Source: Lachnospiraceae bacterium UBA7093 (GTDB taxonomy: Bacteria; Bacillota; Clostridia; Lachnospirales; Lachnospiraceae). Taken from it: a stretch of 64,000 nt of DNA. The position numbers and the translations under genes were made by a program. Under the pieces are notes generated by a model that had not been told where the DNA came from, did no database searches, and was given only the letters and a program-made list of their open reading frames with translations. Location: the NCBI GenBank assembly GCA_002492465.1, contig DKYT01000044.1, positions 1 through 64,000 on the forward strand. The letters are read 5' to 3'. The first letter of the stretch is position 1. Each line of letters opens with the position of its first letter. Shown here piece after piece: positions 59,358 to 64,000 of the stretch.

Positions 59358-60080
59358 CTAATCTCTTCTTCGACGATTTCCGGTAAGCAGCACCAGCCTC
59401 AAAAGCTGGAGGATAGAGGACGCCGCCGCAGCAACATAAGTAAGTGCCGCCGCTCCCAGCACGCGTTTACAGTCGTCCACTTCGTCCTCATTCATAATGC
59501 CATAATTTCCCAGCAGCTTCAGCGCCCTTCCGGAAGCGTTGAACTCCACCGGCAGCGTCACCACCTGAAACAGCACCGCAATGGCAAAGACCCATATTCC
59601 AATCTGCGCAAGGGAAAAATAACCGCCTCCGGGAAGTTCAAAGCCAATCCCCAGGATCAGCCCCAAAATAACCAGAGGAAGTCCCAGCCGAGACCCGATG
59701 TTTGCCGCCGGAACCAGCGCAGAACGAATCTTCAACGGAAGATATCCCTCCTTATGCTGCAGAGCATGCCCGCATTCATGGGCGGCGACTCCGATTGCAG
59801 CAACCGAATTGGAGCCATAGACAGAATCCGACAGCCGCAGCACCTTTTTGGACGGGTCATAATGATCGGTAAGATCGCCCGACACATGCTGGATCTGCAC
59901 ATCGTTAATACCTGACATCTGCAGGATTCTCTGCGCCGCCTCCGCTCCGGTCATTCCTCTGCGGGATCTGATTTTCGCATATTTCCCATAGGTGCTGTTC
60001 ACCCGGGAGCTTGCAAAAATACACAAAAGCGCCCCAATCAGTACCAGAATATAAGTAGGATCGTAATAATATCCAAACAT
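59358..60080 (-). CDS. YugP-like membrane zinc metallopeptidase
   Basis: 240 residues. An N-terminal helix (YILVLIGALLCIFA), then the zinc motif HECGH in IGVAAHECGHALQHKEGY, and C-terminal membrane segments. This matches the YugP/Peptidase_Mx family of small membrane-bound zincins often found near fmt and rsmB in Firmicutes. The active-site Glu is intact. Its substrates are not known. Confidence 0.88.
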   Translation of the reverse strand: MFGYYYDPTYILVLIGALLCIFASSRVNSTYGKYAKIRSRRGMTGAEAAQRILQMSGINDVQIQHVSGDLTDHYDPSKKVLRLSDSVYGSNSVAAIGVAAHECGHALQHKEGYLPLKIRSALVPAANIGSRLGLPLVILGLILGIGFELPGGGYFSLAQIGIWVFAIAVLFQVVTLPVEFNASGRALKLLGNYGIMNEDEVDDCKRVLGAAALTYVAAAASSILQLLRLVLLTGNRRRRD

Positions 60081-60095
60081 TTCAGTTCTCCTCCT

Positions 60096-61040
60096 TTAGC
60101 CCAATATCATACCCGGCTTCACTTCATACCCCAGCAGGAAATCCTTTGCCGCCATACGCTTTTTTCCTTCCAGCTGTAAGGAGCGAATGCGCAGGACGCC
60201 CTCCCCGGTTCTCACGTCAATATAATCCTTCCCAACCTCCAGGACGCGCCCCGGCTGGGTACCTTTTTCTTCCTCTTCCCGGCGCTCCTTTCTCACCTCA
60301 GCTTCCCAGATCTTCAGGGTTTTCCCCTGGAATAGCGTGTAAGCGCTGGGCCAGGCGTTTAAGCCTCTGACCAGCCGCTCAAGAACCGCCGCCTCTTTCT
60401 CCCAGTCTATCAACCCCATGGATTTGGTAAGCTTTCCCACATGGGTGGCAAGCCGCTCATCCTGCTTTTGAGGGGTCAATTCTCCTTTTTCAAGCCCCTC
60501 CAGGGCTTCCAGAATCAGCTCCGCTCCCACAGCCATCAGCTTATCGTGCAGACTTTCCCCTGTTTCCGAGGGTGCTATGGGAACCGCTCTTTTGCACAGA
60601 ATGTCTCCCGTGTCAACGCCCTTATCCATCTGCTGAATGGTAACACCGGTTTCCTTTTCTCCATTTATAATTGCCCACTGAATAGGCGCCGCCCCCCGGT
60701 ATGCGGGAAGAAGGGATGCATGGATGTTAATGCACCCAAGCCGGGGCATATTTAAAATCTCCTCCGACAAAATCTGTCCGAATGCGGTCACCACAAAAAT
60801 GTCCGCAGGAAATTCCGAAAGCTTTTTTACAGCCTCCGGTTCTCTGATTTTCACCGGCTGGAAAACCGGAATGCCGTGCTTTAAAGCGCATTCCTTAACC
60901 GGCGTCATCTGTACTTCCTTTCCTCTCCCCTTCTGCTTATCCGGCTGGGTTATCACGGCACTGACCTGATGTCCTGCCTTTAGAATCGCCTCAAGAGGCG
61001 CTACCGCAAAATCCGGGGTGCCCATATATACGATTTTCAA
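60096..61040 (-). CDS. fmt: Methionyl-tRNA formyltransferase Fmt
   Basis: 314 residues. MGTPDFAVAPLEAIL at the start, formyl-folate site INIHASLLPAYRGAAPIQWAI, TGVTIQQMDKGVDTGDIL, and a C-terminal OB-like domain. It formylates initiator Met-tRNA. It is followed in transcription by the zinc peptidase and preceded by def, the enzyme that removes the formyl group. Confidence 0.95.
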   Translation of the reverse strand: MKIVYMGTPDFAVAPLEAILKAGHQVSAVITQPDKQKGRGKEVQMTPVKECALKHGIPVFQPVKIREPEAVKKLSEFPADIFVVTAFGQILSEEILNMPRLGCINIHASLLPAYRGAAPIQWAIINGEKETGVTIQQMDKGVDTGDILCKRAVPIAPSETGESLHDKLMAVGAELILEALEGLEKGELTPQKQDERLATHVGKLTKSMGLIDWEKEAAVLERLVRGLNAWPSAYTLFQGKTLKIWEAEVRKERREEEEKGTQPGRVLEVGKDYIDVRTGEGVLRIRSLQLEGKKRMAAKDFLLGYEVKPGMILG

Positions 61041-61066
61041 GATTTTTCCTCCGTTTCCAAAACTCT

Positions 61067-61552
61067 TTATTCTTCCTCGTCCTCATACAGATCGGCAACA
61101 TCCATCAGTTCTCCCTCTACCTTTTCCACATAAAGGTGACCGTCCAGATGCTCCAGCTCATGGCAGATGGCACGCGCCAGTAACTCCGTTCCCTCCAGCT
61201 CAAAAGGCTCCAGATTTTCATCATATGCCTTTACCTTCACGTAATTGGGTCTTGTTACGATGCCTGTCTTTCCCGGAACGCTTAAGCACCCTTCGTTTCC
61301 CGTCTGTTCACCGCTGGTCTCCAGAATTATGGGATTGATCAGCAGGTAAGGATCCTCCCCTGTCACATCGATTACCACAATCCTCTTTAAAATTCCCACC
61401 TGGGGGGCTGCAAGCCCTACTCCGTTTGCCTCATACATGGTGTCAAACATATCTTCAATCAACTCTCTGGTTCTGTCGGTGATCTCTTTTACTTCCTTGC
61501 TGGTCTTGTTTAACACCGGATCCCCTATTTCTCTTACGTTTCTGATTGCCAT
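61067..61552 (-). CDS. def: Peptide deformylase Def
   Basis: 161 residues. The three signature motifs are intact: GVGLAAPQVG, EGCLSVPG (metal Cys) and HELEHLDG (HExxH metal His and catalytic Glu). A short acidic tail (DLYEDEEE) follows. It removes N-formyl groups from new proteins. Lies between priA and fmt. Confidence 0.95.
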   Translation of the reverse strand: MAIRNVREIGDPVLNKTSKEVKEITDRTRELIEDMFDTMYEANGVGLAAPQVGILKRIVVIDVTGEDPYLLINPIILETSGEQTGNEGCLSVPGKTGIVTRPNYVKVKAYDENLEPFELEGTELLARAICHELEHLDGHLYVEKVEGELMDVADLYEDEEE

Positions 61553-61576
61553 TTTCCTTCCCTTTCCTTTCTATCA

Positions 61577-63811
61577 TTAATAACTGTCCATAGGATCAAA
61601 GTCAAATTGTACATTCTCATCCCTAAGCTCGATGGATTGCAGCTCCTGCTCTATTTTATCCTTTATCTCCACAAGCCTGTCGTACTCAGCCGACTTACAG
61701 TAAAGCACAAAGCGGTAAATATCGTTGATTTTTCCAATGGAAGCCTTTGCGGGACCGATCACAACGCACTTGCCTTCTTTCATTCCTCTGGCAAGCTCCC
61801 CCAGCCTTCCCGTCAATGCCTCTCCCCGCTTTTCCTCAGAGGATGTGACCAAAACCGCCATCATATGCGCCGCCGGCGGATATACGCCCAATTCCCTGTA
61901 AAGGATCTCTTCCTCATAAAAAGCCTCATATGCCTGCTGGGCTGCCCTTTGTATGCTGTAATGATCGGGTCTGTAGGTCTGTATGATCACTTCCCCCGGC
62001 TTGCGCCCTCTTCCGGCTCTTCCCGCCGCCTGGGTCAATAATTGAAAAGTTCTCTCCCCTGCGCGGTAATCGCTGTCATTTAAGGACAGATCCGCGGCAA
62101 GCACTCCCACCAGGGTCACATTGGGGAAATCGTGCCCCTTTACAATCATCTGTGTTCCCACAAGCACATCCGCCTCTCCCTGGGAAAACGCCGAAAGAAT
62201 CTTCTCGTAGCTCTCCTTTGTGCGGGTAGTATCCCCGTCCATCCGTAAAACCCTGATTCGGGGAAAGGTTTTATACAACTGCTCCTCGATCTGCTCCGTT
62301 CCCGCCTTAAACCCTAATATATAAGGAGAGCTGCAGGAAGGACATTTAGCAGGCTGTGCCGTCTCATAACCGCAATAATGGCATACCAGCCTGCCTCCCA
62401 TATGCTGAGACAGGGAAACGTCGCAATGAGGGCATTTCATAACCAGCCCGCAGGAGCGGCAGGATACAAACCCCGCATAGCCTCTCCGGTTCAGAAACAG
62501 CATGATCTGCTCTTTCTTCTCGATTCTGTCTTCCATCAGTTCCTGAAGCCTTCTGCTGAAAATAGAACGGTTTCCGCTTCGCAGCTCTTCCCGCAAATCA
62601 ACAATGGAAACCGGCGCCAGGGTTCCCCCGGTAAGCCTGCGGTTCAATTTGAATAATTCATATTTTCCTTCCTTCGCCCTGTAATACGCCTCCAGGGACG
62701 GGGTTGCAGAGCCTAGCACCAGACTTGCCTTTTTAATTTCCGCAAGCTTCTCCGCCGTCTCCCTGGCGTGATAACGAGGCATCGTCTCGCTTTTATAGCT
62801 GGGTTCATGCTCCTCGTCTATCATAATCATCCCCAAATTGGGAAAAGGCACAAACAACGCTGACCTGGGACCGATGATCACATCGATCTCCCCCTTTTTG
62901 GCACGCTGGCACTGGTCAAATTTTTCTCCCTGGGACAGGGCGGAATTCATCACCGAAACTCTGTCCCCAAATCTTTTATAAAACCGAAGCAGCGTCTGGT
63001 AGGTCAAAGCGATTTCAGGAATCAGCATAATACACTGTTTTCCTCTCTTTATCATACCCTCGATCAGGGATAAATAGACCTCCGTTTTTCCACTTCCGGT
63101 AATGCCGTGTATTAAGTAGGTTTTCCTTTTTTCCTCATCATAATCGGAAAGAATTTTATCACAAATCTCTCCCTGTTCCCGGCTTAAACTCTTTCCCGCT
63201 TCTCTCCCGGTTTCAAGCTTCACCGGGTTTCTGTAATAGCTTTCCCTTTCGATTGCAAGAACGCCCTGGCTTTGAAGGCTTTTTAACGCCGTGGACGATA
63301 CGTTCAGCTTTCCTGTTACCAGTTCGTAAGGAAGCACCGGCTCCCTGCACAGCTCCTCCAACACTCTTGCCTTCGCCGTCTGATGCTTCCTCATGCATTC
63401 TCCCAAAAGAGCGCGGGTTTCTTCCACGGGCAAAAGCCGGGTGATTTTCTTTTTTTCCTTCTGCTTCATGGCACGTTTCACCGGAAGTACCGTTTTCAGC
63501 GCAGCGATCATAGTGGAGCCGTAAGCATCCTTCATCCACGCTGCAAGCCTTACCGCATCCGCCTCCGCGGGTACGATGCCAGTTACAATACCGTCCACCC
63601 ATTTGAGCTTCTCATCCGGAAACTGTGCCTTTTGGGTAAGCCCTACCACGTAGCCTTTGCGCATGGAATCCCCCCTGCCAAAGGGGATCTGCACGCACAT
63701 TCCCACTTCCAGTTTTCCCTTCAGTTTATCGGGAATCCGGTACTGAAAAATTCTGTCTACCTTCTCATGGGAAATGTCCACAATAATATTTGCATAGCTT
63801 CCCTGGTTCAT
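61577..63811 (-). CDS. priA: Primosomal helicase PriA
   Basis: 744 residues. N-terminal 3'-end-binding domain, then the helicase with Walker A GITGSGKTEVYL, DEEHEPSYK and SATPSLEAYYRAK. Zinc-binding Cys pairs lie in CRSCGLVMKCPHCD, CHYCGYE and CPSCSS. MDGDTT-TKESYEKIL and QAAGRAGRG follow. PriA restarts stalled replication forks. The ATG at 63811 follows the murE stop by 18 nt. Confidence 0.95.
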   Translation of the reverse strand: MNQGSYANIIVDISHEKVDRIFQYRIPDKLKGKLEVGMCVQIPFGRGDSMRKGYVVGLTQKAQFPDEKLKWVDGIVTGIVPAEADAVRLAAWMKDAYGSTMIAALKTVLPVKRAMKQKEKKKITRLLPVEETRALLGECMRKHQTAKARVLEELCREPVLPYELVTGKLNVSSTALKSLQSQGVLAIERESYYRNPVKLETGREAGKSLSREQGEICDKILSDYDEEKRKTYLIHGITGSGKTEVYLSLIEGMIKRGKQCIMLIPEIALTYQTLLRFYKRFGDRVSVMNSALSQGEKFDQCQRAKKGEIDVIIGPRSALFVPFPNLGMIMIDEEHEPSYKSETMPRYHARETAEKLAEIKKASLVLGSATPSLEAYYRAKEGKYELFKLNRRLTGGTLAPVSIVDLREELRSGNRSIFSRRLQELMEDRIEKKEQIMLFLNRRGYAGFVSCRSCGLVMKCPHCDVSLSQHMGGRLVCHYCGYETAQPAKCPSCSSPYILGFKAGTEQIEEQLYKTFPRIRVLRMDGDTTRTKESYEKILSAFSQGEADVLVGTQMIVKGHDFPNVTLVGVLAADLSLNDSDYRAGERTFQLLTQAAGRAGRGRKPGEVIIQTYRPDHYSIQRAAQQAYEAFYEEEILYRELGVYPPAAHMMAVLVTSSEEKRGEALTGRLGELARGMKEGKCVVIGPAKASIGKINDIYRFVLYCKSAEYDRLVEIKDKIEQELQSIELRDENVQFDFDPMDSY

Positions 63812-63829
63812 ATAGTTCTACTCTTTTCT

Positions 63830-64000
63830 TTACTGTCTCTCTTCCAATATCTCTTTTATCAGTACTCTCTCATCCATCGGGTATTTCACCCCTTCGATTT
63901 CCTGATAGTCTTCATGTCCTTTTCCTGCAAGTACGATAATATCTCCCGGCTGCCCATGGTCAATAGCATAGGCAATCGCTTCCTTCCTGTCACAAATTTC
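63830..64000 (-). CDS. murE: UDP-MurNAc-tripeptide synthetase MurE, C-terminal end (partial)
   Basis: The last 56 residues before the stop at 63830, running off the window edge: [19 protein letters not shown], then [18 protein letters not shown], the conserved GKGHExYQ motif of MurE, and a final KEILEERQ. MurE adds the third stem-peptide residue. It is upstream of priA in the same orientation. Confidence 0.85.
   Translation of the reverse strand, partial: EICDRKEAIAYAIDHGQPGDIIVLAGKGHEDYQEIEGVKYPMDERVLIKEILEERQ

Overview
The window looks like a chromosomal segment of a spore-forming clostridium, most likely a Lachnospiraceae member. It carries the Firmicutes division and cell-wall (dcw) cluster, the spoIIGA-sigE-sigG sporulation block, NrdR, a PASTA kinase/phosphatase pair and strong AGGAGG-type ribosome sites. 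Almost everything is on the minus strand. No rRNA, tRNA or CRISPR array was recognised.

Layout. 0-18.8 kb is an accessory island of about 17 poorly known genes: exported, lipid-anchored or membrane-anchored proteins with leucine-rich, LysM, beta-propeller-like and calcium-loop-like segments, plus tandem cytosolic paralogs. Four promoters in it share one architecture, a GATGCAA-type direct repeat of 11-bp period at a fixed distance from TATAAT, so the island looks like a single regulon. 18.9-22.4 kb holds an AbiEi/AbiEii-like toxin-antitoxin pair, a broken small gene, an orphan LytTR response regulator and an XRE regulator. 22.4-25.9 kb is nrdR, sigG, ymxH/ylmC, sigE and spoIIGA. 26-28 kb has an orphan DarT-like toxin gene and an M18 aminopeptidase. 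28.1-46.1 kb is the dcw cluster in transcription order mraZ, rsmH, ftsL, pbpB, spoVD, mraY, murD, ftsW, murA, ftsQ, ftsZ. 46.4-48.4 kb is lgt and ychF, followed by a decayed integrase region. 49.8-52.9 kb has an exported protein and a membrane LuxR regulator. 53-64 kb is rsgA, prkC, prpC, rlmN, rsmB, a zinc peptidase, fmt, def, priA and the end of murE.

The main discovery candidate is a 4,915-bp element that splits the spoVD-like penicillin-binding protein gene inside the dcw cluster. It encodes a large serine recombinase, a 42-residue SHOCT-like protein and a three-gene ABC importer. Its ends carry an 18-bp near-identical direct repeat. The two outer arms form a perfect 14-bp dyad, as expected of attP. 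Joining the gene halves at the dyad centre gives an uninterrupted 574-residue PBP. The same join changes a Lys codon back to the catalytic Asn of the SxN motif. The geometry is that of a developmentally excised intervening element such as the sigK skin element, but in spoVD and with a transporter as cargo. Whether excision is regulated is inference.
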